Below are positions 1 through 11,500 of a DNA stretch of 64,000 nt, one piece after another; position 1 is the stretch's first letter; the number at the start of each line of letters is the position of its first letter. The notes below the pieces were generated by a model. The model was given only the letters and a program-made list of their open reading frames with translations. It had not been told where the DNA came from and did not search any database. The stretch is from Acanthornis magna (taxonomy: Eukaryota; Chordata; Aves; Passeriformes; Acanthizidae), in assembly GCA_036785705.1 (NCBI GenBank), contig JAWUZG010000032.1:10868001-10932000 (forward strand). The letters run 5' to 3'. The translations under genes were made by a program, and so were the position numbers.

Positions 1-176
1 TGCTGCTTGTTGTAGTTGTTACTATTGATGCTTTTATTATTGAAATGCTGATTTTGTTTTATAATAGAAGACAGATAAACCCTGAGTGAACACTGTTAGT
101 CTAGTTTAAGACAGAAGCACCAGAATACCAGGACTTTGTTGATGCTGAAATGTGTACCTCTCGGAAAACTCTTCAG

Positions 177-466
177 GGGATGGGAGCACAGTACATGCTG
201 GGAGCGTTATCCTGACCACTGGTACATTCCTGAGGGGTATGATCCACATTGGACTGGAGATGCACCCGGCTGGGCGGCTGGGGGACCAGCCAGCCATCGG
301 GCTGGCTCACACTCTGGAGAAACTGGGATTTGCTGTGGGCAGGCTGAAGACTGGGACACCACCCCGACTTGCCAAGGATACGATTGACTTCAGTGGTCTG
401 GAGGAACGTGCAGCTGACAACCCTCCAGTGCCGTTCAGCTTCCTCAGCGAGGCTGTGTGGATCAAG
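177..466 (+). CDS. MTO1: MTO1 coding exon (first in window)
   Basis: Acceptor is ctcttcag at 169-176 and the donor after ATC AAG is gtgaga. The exon starts with two bases of a split codon and ends in phase 0. It encodes the GDGSTVHAG to SEAVWIK part of the FAD domain. A TGA in the same frame at 146-148 shows the exon cannot start further left. Confidence 0.93.
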
Positions 467-3400
467 GTGAGATAGCGCCATCAAATGCACTTAGAGCCAG
501 GTGGGGGGTCGTTCTGGGCATGTCGTGCTCATAAATCAGCCAGGGAGCTGGTGGCTGGGAAAGGCAGCTGGGATGTATTTGAACTGGAGGTGTTGATATT
601 TCTGAGGACTCTCGATGCGAGGGAGAAATTGCTTGTGTTCTTTTGAAAGCAAGTACCGTTTTACTTTCCCTTCTCAACCTCAGAACTGAACTTACTTTAC
701 ATTTGGAGTCAGAGTTGTGTGAAATGTGGTACTGCTTGCTAGTATTCTTCATGTGCTGGTTACATGGGGAGGGGTTAGAAAATGCTTCCAGTGTTGCACC
801 TGTATTGTGGAGATATACAGTGTCTTGCTTCTTATCTTATGTCTGGAATAATCTTAAAATGTTGAAATTAGAGATCATTAATAGTATTCACTAGGAAAGA
901 GAAAGAATGAATTTATCCACAGAGCTCAGAGGTGGTAGGTTAACAGTAACTTAAAAGCAGAAGAGGTTCAATTTTCCAAAGAAAATCTTGGAAAATGGGC
1001 TGTTCTTACATAATGTAATTAAACAGCACAGAATTGAGTATCTGGAGTTACTTTGCCCCAGAGGATATAGGAACTGCAATAACCTATTATAATCATGGTG
1101 GGGCAAAAGTAATATTACTTGAAGTCCTTTGTGTGTGTAGGAGAGATTTTGAAATGAAGAGTTTTAAATCTAACATCAAAAAGCTGTTAGATGAACATTC
1201 ATAATTATAATTTTGAGTATTGGGAACATATTGGTTATTTATTTGCCATAGACATGTTCAAAGAAACAACAATTTTCAGACATTTATACACGTTATAAAA
1301 TTCAAATTTTTTTACAGACACTCCCAAAAGCCTGCTTAATTTATTGCATCATGGCGTGGGTGTTTTGTTTCTTTTATTACTACCAGAACATTTCATCTAT
1401 CTTTGATTAATCGCTAACCCAAGTTTTATCCAGCTAAACTGTTTTATTAAATTTGCTGTCCTGATTAGCCAGTTACTATTGATTAAGTTTTCTGGGGTGT
1501 ATAGACCTTTGACTCCTTAACCTTCTCAGGATATCTTTCTTGTTCTACAGCATCTAATTCATCTCTAGTTATAACTATTAAACAGTTCTTTATTGAATTT
1601 TATTCTTCCACTACTGATTAAGTTCTCTAAGGGGTCCATGGACTTCCTTTCTGCAGGTGCAGTGAGGTAATTTCTCAGAGTTTTCTACTGACACTCAGCC
1701 AACACAGGTCTAAACCAAACCAGCTAAAATCACAGTCAAACATGCCTTAACTAATAGTTAATTACAAATTTTTTTGTAAAAAATCACAAGACTCCTGGCT
1801 AACTAATATATAACTCACTGTCAGTTTTAAAGAGTTACGGTGCAACGTTATTGCTATTTTGAATGTGAGTCTATTGACACTTTTTCAGAAAAATCAGTGG
1901 AATACTTTACATGGTGGGTTATTTTCCAGACTTTGAATTTCTCATGTTAACTGCAGAGTTTTGAGATTTTATTTTTTTTCTTCTCTGAGAGATTTCTTTG
2001 TGTTCTTTTTTTCTTCACCAAACTCTTTAATTGGCTGTTAGCTGTAGGGTCGGTACTTATTCTTCTAACTCCAGAGCTTTTCTTCCCTGTGATCAGTTTG
2101 AATGCTGTGATATAACACGTTGATTTAATGGGAATATTCATCCTGTAATTAGGAATATAGCCTATAGAATAGAGCTTGAATTCCGGACTCCCAAGTTCCG
2201 TCCTGTTCTCAGTCTGGTTTTGGGCATGTTGCTCAAGCTCTCTGACTGCTCATGTTCGGTCTGTGCAGCGTTAAGGTACACGTGATTTCCGCAATGGTAT
2301 GGTGAAGACACTTGATTGCAAAAATCCAGGGTTTTTAAACTGTTCATTTGTTATGAGTTTACATACTTGTGAGGCACAGCAAATGTGCTTAACCAACCAC
2401 CATAGACCATGATAGGAACAGGCATCAGATGGAACCAACCACGAGCCCCACGGTGTCAGCACTTATCAGTTCTAGTAATTGGTTTACAATTATATAACTT
2501 GTTTCTCACATCTAATTTAGCTAAGTCATTCCCAGAATGCTTTTCTAGTTAGCCAAAGTAACAAAAGTAAGCAAGCATTTTATAAAGGTAACAAGGCCTT
2601 CATTTTGTAAGGCCTTGCTGCTCCACAGCAGGTCTGTACTGTGGGTATGACAGCCTTACTTACCGCTCCCAGAAGTGAGAGCCAGCTGTCATGGAAAAGA
2701 GTCTTGGACCTCTCAGAGTTACTCTGTGAGGGTATGGCGTTGTGACCAGATTCACTTAAGGCATCTTTGGCCTCCTGCAGCCGGAAGATCAGCTGTCCTG
2801 TTACCTGACTCGCACTACCCTGAAGGCCCAGCAAATTATCTGCGAAAACCTCCACCTTAACAACCATGTCAGGGAGACAACCAGGGGCCCCCGGTGAGTG
2901 TGTGGCATCACGCAAGGCTTTCAAGGGGACAAGCAGGCAGGCTCTTTGGAGCTGTGGGTCTCTCCTGCTTTGCTTCTGGAAAGTTACTTTTTCTCCAGGT
3001 CAGGTGGCGCTCATGGCTGCTTACTGTTGCAGGTACTGTCCCTCTCTTGAGTCAAAGGTTCTGCGCTTCCCAAACCGAGAACATCAGGTGTGGCTGGAGC
3101 CTGAAGGCTTGGAGTCCAACGTCATTTACCCCCAAGGCATGTCCATGACACTGCCACCTGAGCTCCAGGAGCAGGTGATCAAATCTGTTCCAGGCTTGGA
3201 AAAAGCCAAGATGTTACAGCCAGGTGAGGGGGCTAAATAATTTTAAATCTATTGGTCATATTTATTTACCAGTTAATGAAAAGCAGGTTTTGTTTAGAGC
3301 ATAGCAAAACAAAGGAAATATGAAGCAAAACTAGTTCTTGGATGCAGAGATTTTCCCTTGGTTGTTTGGAAATCATAAATAAAATCAATAAGCCATTCTG

Positions 3401-6380
3401 TCCCACAGATTGCCTTGACAGTCCCTCCTGTAACATCTGTCTTGTTGTGTGTCACAGGCTATGGGGTTCAATATGACTTTTTAGACCCCCGACAACTGAC
3501 TGCTTCTCTCGAGTCACGTCTTGTTCAGCGCCTCTTCTTTGCGGGCCAGATAAATGGCACAACAGGCTATGAAGAAGCTGCAGCTCAGGTGGGTGAATCT
3601 GTTGTGTATTCAGCACTCAGAAAGGGCTATTGCCTTGGCCTTTGTAATAGAGTCTTGCTAGGCCCATTTTGTGCTCATGAGATGTTTTTATTTTTGTTGC
3701 TCACCCTGATTCCAGACTTGCCCAAGATATTTTTGCTTGTATCTGTACAAGTATCTGCAGTTGGTATCACTAAGGTTGCAGTAACAAAAGTAATTGGAAG
3801 CCCTGTCAAGTGTTTCAGTGTGGAGACTGTGCAGTGGATATAATTGAAAACGTGGGAATTGTCTACAGACACATCAGCGGGGGCCAAGAAGCCTTTCAGA
3901 CACTCATAATGTCACAAGAAGGGAACTGCCTGGATTGCTAGCACAGAACTACTGCATTTTCCTGGGTAGTTTGACATGTGAGTCTTTGGGGGCAGATGTT
4001 TTTGCCAAGAAGAGAACAACAGATGTGTTTGGTTTGTTTCCTGCCCGCACAGGGTGTGATTGCTGGGATCAACGCGTGCCTGCGGGTCCAAGGCAAGCCC
4101 CCGTTCACTGTCAGCCGCACCGAGGGCTACGTGGGTGTGCTGATCGATGACCTGACCACGCTGGGCACCAGCGAGCCGTACCGCATGTTCACCAGCCGCG
4201 TGGAGTTCCGCATGTCCCTGCGGCCAGACAACGCTGACGCCAGGCTCACTCGCAGAGGTGTTTTGTTGTGGTGGCTCTCGCAGTGAGCAGCCCTGCCTTG
4301 CTGTAGACCTTTGTCTCATACACCGTCTGTCTCTGCAGGGTTTGAAGAAGCTGGGTGTGTGTCACAGCAGCGATATGATCAAGCAGTTAAGATAAGAGCT
4401 GCTTTAGAGGATGGAATTGCAGCACTAAAATCACTTCAGTTCAGCATATCCAAATGGTCCCGGTTACTGCCAGAAGTTCCCATCAGTAGCAATCGCAGGT
4501 CACCTGTCAGGTAAAGGTTGCAGCTGGAGCTTTCTGGTTTGACCTCTGCTTGCTTTAGCTTATCTGGCTAGTGGTTTCACAGCATTTGTCCATCCTTCCT
4601 TAAGCTGTCAGTACTCCAAGATTCCAGTTTTACCACCTTCAGGGGATACACATCTGATGTTTGCCTGTAGAATAAGTATGACATGGGTGTTTTTTCTGTT
4701 CCATGTTTACTGGTGCTGACATGTGCTTCCAAAGCAAGGGAATGCTCCACTCTCCCAGACAGTTCTTGCTGTCCTTACACAGAGTCACCAGCTGGTGACA
4801 GTTTTGCAATGGGTTGCAGCTTTGCTAAAAGCTTGGTAAAGCAGCAGTTTGTTTCAGGCTGGTGTCAGGTGGTAGCTGTTCTTGTACACAGGGGCCCTCA
4901 CTTCCCTTACCCATACCTTATCTCATCTTTTCTGTTGTTTTAAATCAGTGACTAAGACCTGGCTAACAGATTCTGTGTGAAAGGTTTCCCTTGGTGCCCT
5001 TGCCTTGTCCCTTTTGTCGTGCTGTAATTTTATGTGAGGAGTTCCTCTTCAAGAGTTTAGCAGCTCTTCTGTGTACTGAGAGGAGATAGTAGGGAATTGA
5101 GCTTGGCTCTGCAGTTGTTCTGGCTGATGCTAAGAACTTCATAAGTTGGAGCTGGGAACAGCTGTAAATCTGCCTTACAAGTGTGACTTCTTTTTACCAG
5201 AAATGTTTACTCTTGTTCTCCACAGTGCCTTTGATATCCTTCAATATCAGGATGTCAACATGGAGATTCTGGCAAAGGCTGTCCCAGAGCCCCTGGGCAA
5301 GCTTGCTCAATGGAGAGAACTGGCAGAGAGATTGAAAATAGAAGGTAGAGTACAAGGGTTAAGCTCTCTCCTGGTGATCTGCATACATTTATTCAGTAAA
5401 GGGAGAGCAATTGTCCTAGTGTGTTTCATTTTGCTGCTTAGAGAAATGAAATGATCAGAATGTGAGCTTTTTGCCATCGGCCACAGCCCTTTGCATGGAC
5501 TGGTGTTTTACTCTGTGGGGTGAGATCAGTTATTCATATTCACTCTTAGGGTTTTTTTCCTCCTTACTGCCTCATCAAATAGACCAATCCTTTGTTGGGT
5601 TGAAAAGATAAAAACAGCCCATGTGTCTAAATTCCTGTAACAAATCAAAGAGTATGGCTTCTTCCAAAGCACTGATGTGAATTAGGCTCTGTAGTCTGTG
5701 AGGCTGGAAATTTCCTTAGGAGCTTTTTACTGTCTCAGTGGAATTGCTCATTGTGCTTCCAAGACTTCTTGCAAGTGACTTGTTTCACATGAATATCTAT
5801 ATCTGTTTTTCTTGTTCCCCTGATCACCAGCTGTTTACGAGTGGTGTGTAGTCAATCAGCAGCAGGAAATAGAAGAAATGCGTCGTGATGAGGCGCTGCA
5901 GCTGCCAGACGACCTGGATTACTTTGCCATTGATGCCTCCCTCTCTGCAGAGGTGCGGGAGAAGCTGGACTTGAGCCGCCCCCAGACGGTGAGAGATTCT
6001 GCCACAGCAGGGCCGAGCAGCAGTGAAATCCCTTCTGTCTTCTCAAGGGGCATGGGAGGTGAAAGAATCAGGGAAAGGAATACCTGCAGGTTTTGATCTC
6101 ATTTCTCACTAGCCTCAGTGTGTAGGTTTGGTGTTGGTTAACTTGTTCCTGTCTCCATGTGCAGATTGGTGCAGTCAGCCGCATCCCTGGAATCACACCA
6201 GCTGCTGTTGTTAACCTGCTAAGATTTGTGAAAACCAATCACCGGAAGACAGAGAAGCTAAAGGCTGTGCCTCAGTCTGGGGAGTACTTCCCAGGGAAAA
6301 TGTACTCAGACAAAGCACAAAGACAGATTTCAGCAGAGTTTTCTGAAGAGGAGACAAAGTTTGCTAAAACACCTTTGTAG
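177..6380 (+). CDS. MTO1: MTO1, mitochondrial tRNA uridine-5-taurinomethyl(carboxymethylaminomethyl) modification enzyme, 3' nine coding exons
   Basis: FAD-dependent GidA/MnmG-family protein. With GTPBP3 it makes the taurinomethyl group on wobble U34 of mitochondrial tRNAs. Coding exons are 177-466, 2781-2893, 3033-3223, 3458-3588, 4053-4257, 4339-4510, 5226-5344, 5831-5988 and 6165-6380; they join in frame and give 531 visible residues up to TAG. The visible part starts inside the FAD domain (GDGSTVHAG, then TTGTFLRG). [10 protein letters not shown] is at visible residues 56-65. GidA signature 1 ([15 protein letters not shown]) spans exons 2-3 and signature 2 ([21 protein letters not shown] without its last base here) spans exons 4-5. 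The C-terminal helical domain that binds the GTPase partner follows, then a poorly conserved tail. The N-terminal Rossmann GxGxxG exons lie left of the window. All donors are GT and all acceptors AG; no stop interrupts the frame. Identification is very secure from family motifs. Confidence 0.97.
467..2780 (+). other. MTO1 intron
   Basis: 2.3 kb AT-rich intron. No exon, repeat family or RNA gene recognised. It holds a short inverted repeat at 2592-2617 (CAAGGCCTT arms). Confidence 0.85.
2781..2893 (+). CDS. MTO1: MTO1 coding exon
   Basis: Acceptor cctcctgcag, donor gtgagt. It encodes [13 protein letters not shown] to RETTRGP plus two bases of an Arg codon (phase 2). The sequence continues directly from the previous WIK end, as in other vertebrate MTO1. 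Confidence 0.95.
3033..3223 (+). CDS. MTO1: MTO1 coding exon, GidA signature 1
   Basis: Acceptor ctgttgcag, donor gtgagg. The first base completes Arg, followed by [12 protein letters not shown], the first GidA family signature, and QVWLEPEG. It ends in phase 1 within a Gly codon. Confidence 0.96.
3458..3588 (+). CDS. MTO1: MTO1 coding exon, GidA signature 2 start
   Basis: Acceptor gtgtcacag, donor gtgggt. It encodes [12 protein letters not shown] to [16 protein letters not shown] and ends in phase 0. Confidence 0.96.
3589..4052 (+). other. MTO1 intron
   Basis: 464 bases between two consensus splice sites; nothing else recognised. Confidence 0.85.
4053..4257 (+). CDS. MTO1: MTO1 coding exon
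   Basis: Acceptor cccgcacag, donor gtgttt (a weaker donor). It encodes [24 protein letters not shown] and [16 protein letters not shown], the highly conserved end of the FAD domain. It is noticeably more GC-rich than its neighbours and ends in phase 1. Confidence 0.96.
4339..4510 (+). CDS. MTO1: MTO1 coding exon
   Basis: Acceptor ctctgcag, donor gtaaag. It completes the split Gly codon and encodes [18 protein letters not shown] to SNRRSPV, the start of the C-terminal helical region. It ends in phase 2. Confidence 0.94.
4511..5225 (+). other. MTO1 intron
   Basis: 715-base intron; nothing recognised inside. Confidence 0.85.
5226..5344 (+). CDS. MTO1: MTO1 coding exon
   Basis: Acceptor ctccacag, donor gtagag. 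It encodes [20 protein letters not shown] to ELAERLKIE and ends in phase 1. Confidence 0.94.
5345..5830 (+). other. MTO1 intron
   Basis: 486-base intron; nothing recognised inside. Confidence 0.85.
5831..5988 (+). CDS. MTO1: MTO1 coding exon
   Basis: Acceptor tgatcaccag, donor gtgaga. It encodes [33 protein letters not shown] and [15 protein letters not shown], a conserved C-terminal motif block. It ends in phase 0. Confidence 0.95.
6165..6380 (+). CDS. MTO1: MTO1 last coding exon with stop
   Basis: Acceptor ccatgtgcag. It encodes [19 protein letters not shown] followed by RFVKTNHRK and a divergent lysine/glutamate-rich tail ending KTPL, with TAG at 6378-6380. Confidence 0.96.
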   Translation: MGAVSRIPGITPAAVVNLLRFVKTNHRKTEKLKAVPQSGEYFPGKMYSDKAQRQISAEFSEEETKFAKTPL

Positions 6381-6859
6381 AGAGTGGCACTGATCCTGCC
6401 AGGCTTTGTGGCAAGATCCCCTGTACTCCTGAGCCTCTTCCCAAATAACACCCTGGCTGGCCAGATCCAAAGCAGTTCTAATTGTGTTCTGTGGCAGTGT
6501 CATTGCCTAGAAGAAAGATGATGAATGCACAAAGTAAATGCTCAGAAACCTGAATACAGCCTGTGATTTTGCTGATGCAAAGGGAGAGACGGGAGAGCTG
6601 CTTTTAAAATTCCACTCATTTGGAAGACTTTGGATAGTCAAAATCTGCATCTTGTAAAGGACAGTGGTTCTCTCTTCTGAAATGAGTAGAAAATGTTACC
6701 ATGCTAAGCCCATGGCAGCACAAGAGGATTGGAGCTGGAAAGTGTGTTCCATTGAGTTCAGTGCTTGTGTTCATAGCTGTGCAGTGACTGCACAGGCTGG
6801 TGTCTCAGTGTGGTGTCAGCCAGTAGGAAGCACTTGGCTGTGGAAACGTGTGCCACACG

Positions 6860-6865
6860 AATAAA
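6860..6865 (+). terminator. MTO1 upstream poly(A) signal
   Basis: AATAAA hexamer 480 bases after the MTO1 stop; possibly an alternative, weaker site. Confidence 0.5.
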
Positions 6866-6921
6866 TATATGTAGGAGACTGAATGTAAACACCACATCCT
6901 GCTGGTGTTTTTCTGTTTTAA

Positions 6922-6927
6922 AATAAA
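6922..6927 (+). terminator. MTO1 main poly(A) signal candidate
   Basis: AATAAA hexamer followed within 30 bases by sequence with GT-rich stretches (ctcggttgtcacttgg). Likely the 3' end of the transcript. Confidence 0.6.
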
Positions 6928-7398
6928 GCTTATCTTGAAACTTACTGAAGAACTCGGTTGTCACTTGGCTTCCAGCAGGGCCTTGCCAGTTCACTGGATC
7001 ACAGTTCCCACACATAAGGTGGGCTGAGGTTCGCTACAGAGCTGGGGAGGCAGCTGGACAAGGCTGGGTGCTGAGGAAGGTGGGGACCTGTGGGAACCTG
7101 CCCCATGGACCTCAGCCCAGGCACTGACGCTCTGTCTGACACGCTGAGGGCCGGGGAAGTGGGACCCAGGGGTTTCTCATCAGTGCTGGTCCTGCCACTG
7201 ACAGGAATAGAACTTTAAGCAAGATGCAAGTCAATTGAATCAACTGGGCAATTGATTAGTCACTTGCCAGCAAGACACATGGAATTCAAGCTGCTGCTGT
7301 GCATCTACCAAATCCTTGCTTGGCTTATGCAGCAGTCTCTGGTGCTGGTCTCATTTCTGAATATCCTTTGGCTTCAGAACACATTTTGTTACAGTTAA

Positions 7399-7457
7399 AT
7401 CACAGAATCTTACAGGTTGGAAAAGACCCTTAAGGCCATTGAGTCCAACCATAACCC
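7399..7457 (-). mobile_element. CR1 LINE 3' tail fragment
   Basis: Sequence aatcacagaatcttacagg, then ttggaaaagaccctta and gagtccaacc, matches the reverse complement of the well-known avian CR1 3' end. Only about 60 bases remain, so this is a truncated and diverged copy. Confidence 0.8.
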
Positions 7458-9839
7458 AAATATATGTATATATCTGTAATTTTTGAAATTACGATTCTGG
7501 AAATTTCTCTGGCTTATTTGCTCTGGGTGAGGGTTACTTTCTTGTCCAGAGAAAGGAGTCAGAGCAAATCCCTTTTGTTGACAGACCCCTTGTCATGCAG
7601 CAGGAGGATGGGAAGAGTTTGCAGCTTTTTTTGGGGCATCATCCACCTCCCTGAAAGCACTTTCCTGTCACCAGCCACTGGCTGGTGCAGAAGAGCTTTA
7701 GACACATGATCTCTAAGTCAGTTCACGTCAGAATGGCTTGGAAAAGCAAACATCTATCTGCCCCTTAATGTCTGTGGCCTGTTTTCCTTCAAAGGAAGGA
7801 AATATATTCAAAGTGGCAAAACTTCTGATCAAGAAAGTTTTATGCTTTCTTCACTGCATTACTGTTGTATTATGTTTGGTTTTGATGTACCTGTATTTAT
7901 AAAAATTTAGATCTAGTTTTTATGGACTAGGAAGAAAGCCCTATTGACACCTTCATCCTCTCACTTTTAATCCAATTATGCAGTCTCAAAACTGCATTTC
8001 CTACTTCTTGTCAGTGGTCATTTAGCTTTCAGGACTATTTAGCTTTCAATAATGTGTATCTTTAAAGGCAAGTACCTCACTCCCAAAAGGAAACATTTCC
8101 CTAAGCTTTTTGTGCTAAATTTATTTCTGTGCTTCTTGTCTCACACATGCAGCATAAATGAAAGGGTGATTCCACTGAGCTGGCCTACACCAGTGTCAAA
8201 GGAAGAGCAGAAGGAGGGGAGTTTTGCTTTTCTTACCCTTAACAATGTAGTAATGCACAGTTGTGGTTTAGGGAGGGGGAAGGAGTTAACTTCAGGGGAA
8301 ATTGAAGGGATAAGTGCATGGATGCATTGCTTCCCAGCAGATCTTCTCTAACAACTGCTCATTCTATTTCAGCATGAAGTGGGTCTTTGGCTACTGGTGA
8401 GTTCCCTTGTTAAGACAGGGTGTCCTCTGTTCACGTATGTGGGTTAATGATGTCCATATTTGCTGAAATGGAAAACCTGGCATGTGCACAAGTTTGAGGA
8501 CTGGCTGTTCCTCAGGTATTGGTTTCTTGTATACAGAGCTTCCCACAATATTTTGTGCTTGTTGGACAGTTCTTGTTTGAGAAGACTTTTAACATTAAAT
8601 CATTGCTGCAAGCAGTTCTATTCATTTTGTTAAGAAAACTAAGCACAGGAAGGCTAAATCTGCTGTAAGTAGCATGAGCAGCTAGGAGGGACACCTGGTG
8701 CCATCTGGTTTCTAACCACTGGGGATTTGTTACAAGGCCCAAGGCTCGGTTTTTATATGAAGGCAAAGTGAGCTTAGACCCTCACAGGTCCTGTGGCCTC
8801 ACTAAGGCTGACAGGGTGGGACGGGCAGAACTGGAGGAGCCTGCTCTTAACGTGGGTGTCTGCTTGCTTTTCCTTGTCTGTGCAGTAATGAATGGCACTT
8901 TGTTGTCCTGTAATCCCTGCTGTGACCAGGCAAGCAGGGAGGAAGGATGTGTGGTGAGGTGATTTAACCTGTTGCACATACCAAGTGCCTTTGCATTCCC
9001 TGCTTCAATGTGTGTGTCTCTTTTTCCCTCCTGCAGAGCACAGGCCTGATGATCAGCACTTCTTCCTCAGATCTCTACTATCTCATCCCAGATTTTTAAG
9101 ACAACTTTGTTTCCTTCTCTACTCTAGTTTTCATTTCATATGGTACTTGAACAAAGCAGTTTCTTCATATTTTCTTTATTTCTGCCTGGGAGGTCAAAGT
9201 AAGAGAAAAATGGAAAGCCATTTTATGCTAGGAGCTGCCACCACTGCAACCTTTGATGGTCCCAGTGCTGCTGAGATGTTTGCAATGGTGCAGCAATGGC
9301 TGAGGATTGTCTTAGTCCTGCATTTGGCTGGCCATTGGCAAAGCAGTGTGCCTCGTATTTGTGCACTGCCCTTGCATGTTGTTTACAGTCTTCACATGGA
9401 GTGATTTTAGATGCTCAGGGGTTACCAGGTTTGGTGACTACACTTCCCAGGTCGTGTTCCTCATCCAGTGACAAGTATCTCAGGATGTCATTTAGTGGAT
9501 GCAGGGAGGAATCTACGGTCCCCTTGCTGTTTCAACCGAGGAGGTGCTCTCAGTTCTTCCCCATCAAACCATGGCTGGTGCTGCTCAGCATCTTTCCAGG
9601 GTCTTTTTTCCATCTTTTGCCGTGACTTCATGGGGCTACTGGGAATAAAAGGTGTCTTTCCCCCCCTGTGACTAAAATTAGTGATGTCCAGGCATTCAGA
9701 TGGAAGGTGGGAGACCTGCTCTGCAATTGCTGTTACCTAGAGGGTAGAGAAAAAAAGGATTGATTCTTGATCTGTTATTTTAATGACAGTGATGCTTTAA
9801 GTAAACAAAACTGTGGTTTTGTCTCTTTCTGAACTGCTG

Positions 9840-10880
9840 TGCAGGTTTAACCCTTCATGTGTAACTCTGAGGGAGGAGACCGATGCAGATCCCCCTCAGA
9901 GGATCTCTGACTCCTCGCTCTCTGTTGTGGGGTCACCATGCGGTGCCTGCGCCTTGAGCTCTGAGCCAAGGGATGCAGTAGTGGCACACCGTCTGTCCTG
10001 GAAGCTGGAGGCTGCACCTTCTTTGCTGCTCTTTGCAGACCTAAGACTAGCTATTTTGACAGCCTGAGCTGTCTCCTTGGGGTGCTCAGCTGTGCACAGG
10101 CACATCCAAGCCCGCAGCTTCCCCCATCAGAGTGGGGCTCAGCAGAGCCGCCCGAGCGAAGGGCTCCGGGGAGGAGCACGGCTCGCAGGGGCTCGGGCTG
10201 CGGTGGGGACGGAGGCAGAACAGGGAACGGTGAAGGCGCTCATGTGTAGCGCCAGCTGCAGCTCGCAGCACAAGCCCCGGGAGGCACATTTTCAGGCACG
10301 GCTGGGGACTGATAAGCACACGCCGTTCTCATTCCAAGTGACTTAGTGCTTGATGTGGTTAACTGGAGAGCAGGCACGGAGCCAGGTGGGAAATGAGCTC
10401 ACTCTGCCTCACAGGGCAGCAAGAAGAGAGGGGAGGTGACAACAGCCCCACGACCAGTTTCCTCCCTTGCAGTTTGCTGTGGTCAAGCCTGGAAATTGCC
10501 GTGCATGACCAGGTGGTGGCCTGTGTCACATGTGTACGGATTTTTGGAGTCACAAGTGGAAAGGCTGCTGTGGCTGGTAGTGCTGAGCTGGCGCTTCGGC
10601 GAGGTTTTGTCCTTGTCCCAGTGCACCTCGGGAGACTTTGGCCAGGTGGCAGGTGACAGGGCTGGCTTGGCGGCAGCAGGGTGGGCGGCAGGCAGGAGCT
10701 GGAAGCGGCAGTCGCGGGAGCAGAGCGGTCACGCCACAGGCTGTGCTCTCAGCTCTCCCCGGCTGTGCCACGTGTGTGGAAGTGCGGGGAATGCTCGCCC
10801 AGAAATGAGTCGCAGGAATTACCCTCACAAGGAAGTGACTGCAGCAGAGCGCAGACCCTGTTCAGGGTTGTTTTCCTCCT
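9840..10880. other. GC-rich intergenic patch, function unknown
   Basis: This kilobase is clearly richer in G and C than its surroundings, with many open frames on both strands that follow from that composition. I recognise no protein, repeat family or RNA in it. An orphan CpG-poor promoter, an old LTR or an isochore fluctuation are all possible. Confidence 0.4.
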
Positions 10881-11402
10881 CCCAATCCATGGGCACATAT
10901 ATACAGTCCCTTCTTCTCCAAACAATTAGGATATTGTCATCCGTAAAAGAGTTTTAGCAGCAGGCTAGGTGATATTAGTTTCTACTAATAATGAAAGTCA
11001 AGCAAACTTATAATTACATTAAATTCATCTATACTTTTTTTCCTCTGGGAAAAGCTCTTAAAGGACTTATTTTAAATAGAGAAAACTCAATACCAATAAT
11101 CCTACATCTCTGTCTCCAAAATACTCATGTCCTATTAGCAGAACCACAGCCTAGCTTATAAATGAAATATTTATTAAATATTGATGAAATATTTAATAGT
11201 AACAACTATGTAGATAAAAATAAATAATATAAAAGAAATAATGTGTATAAATAATAACTAATCAATAACTAAACATTCATTTGGGGGCATTTCACTTTAT
11301 TTATTAAGGAATTAGCTTAGAATCCAGCTTCAGATAGGAACTGCAGGTTTTTAAGAAGTCTGGCAACTGCAAATATTAAAAAAATACTAAGTAGCACCTT
11401 AC

Positions 11403-11500
11403 TAATTTATGTAGATGTATACATGTATATACACATGTATAATTTATGTCGATGTTATATATCATATATAAATGTGCATGCATGTATATACACATACATC
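11403..11500. repeat. AT/GT-rich microsatellite-like tract
   Basis: Imperfect TA, TG and CA alternation (atgtatacatgtatataca and similar). Degenerate dinucleotide-type simple repeat. Confidence 0.6.

Larger units (their letters stand above)
6381..6945 (+). other. MTO1: MTO1 3'UTR
   Basis: Non-coding sequence from the stop to just beyond the last of two AATAAA signals. The exact cleavage site cannot be seen from sequence alone. Confidence 0.7.

Noticed and set aside
146..148. In-frame TGA just before the first MTO1 exon in the window
   Set aside because: It is intronic: the acceptor cttcag at 171-176 starts the exon downstream of it, so MTO1 is not broken here.
10077..10957. Overlapping open frames of 80-170 codons
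   Set aside because: No recognisable domain, no splice or poly(A) context; explained by local GC content.
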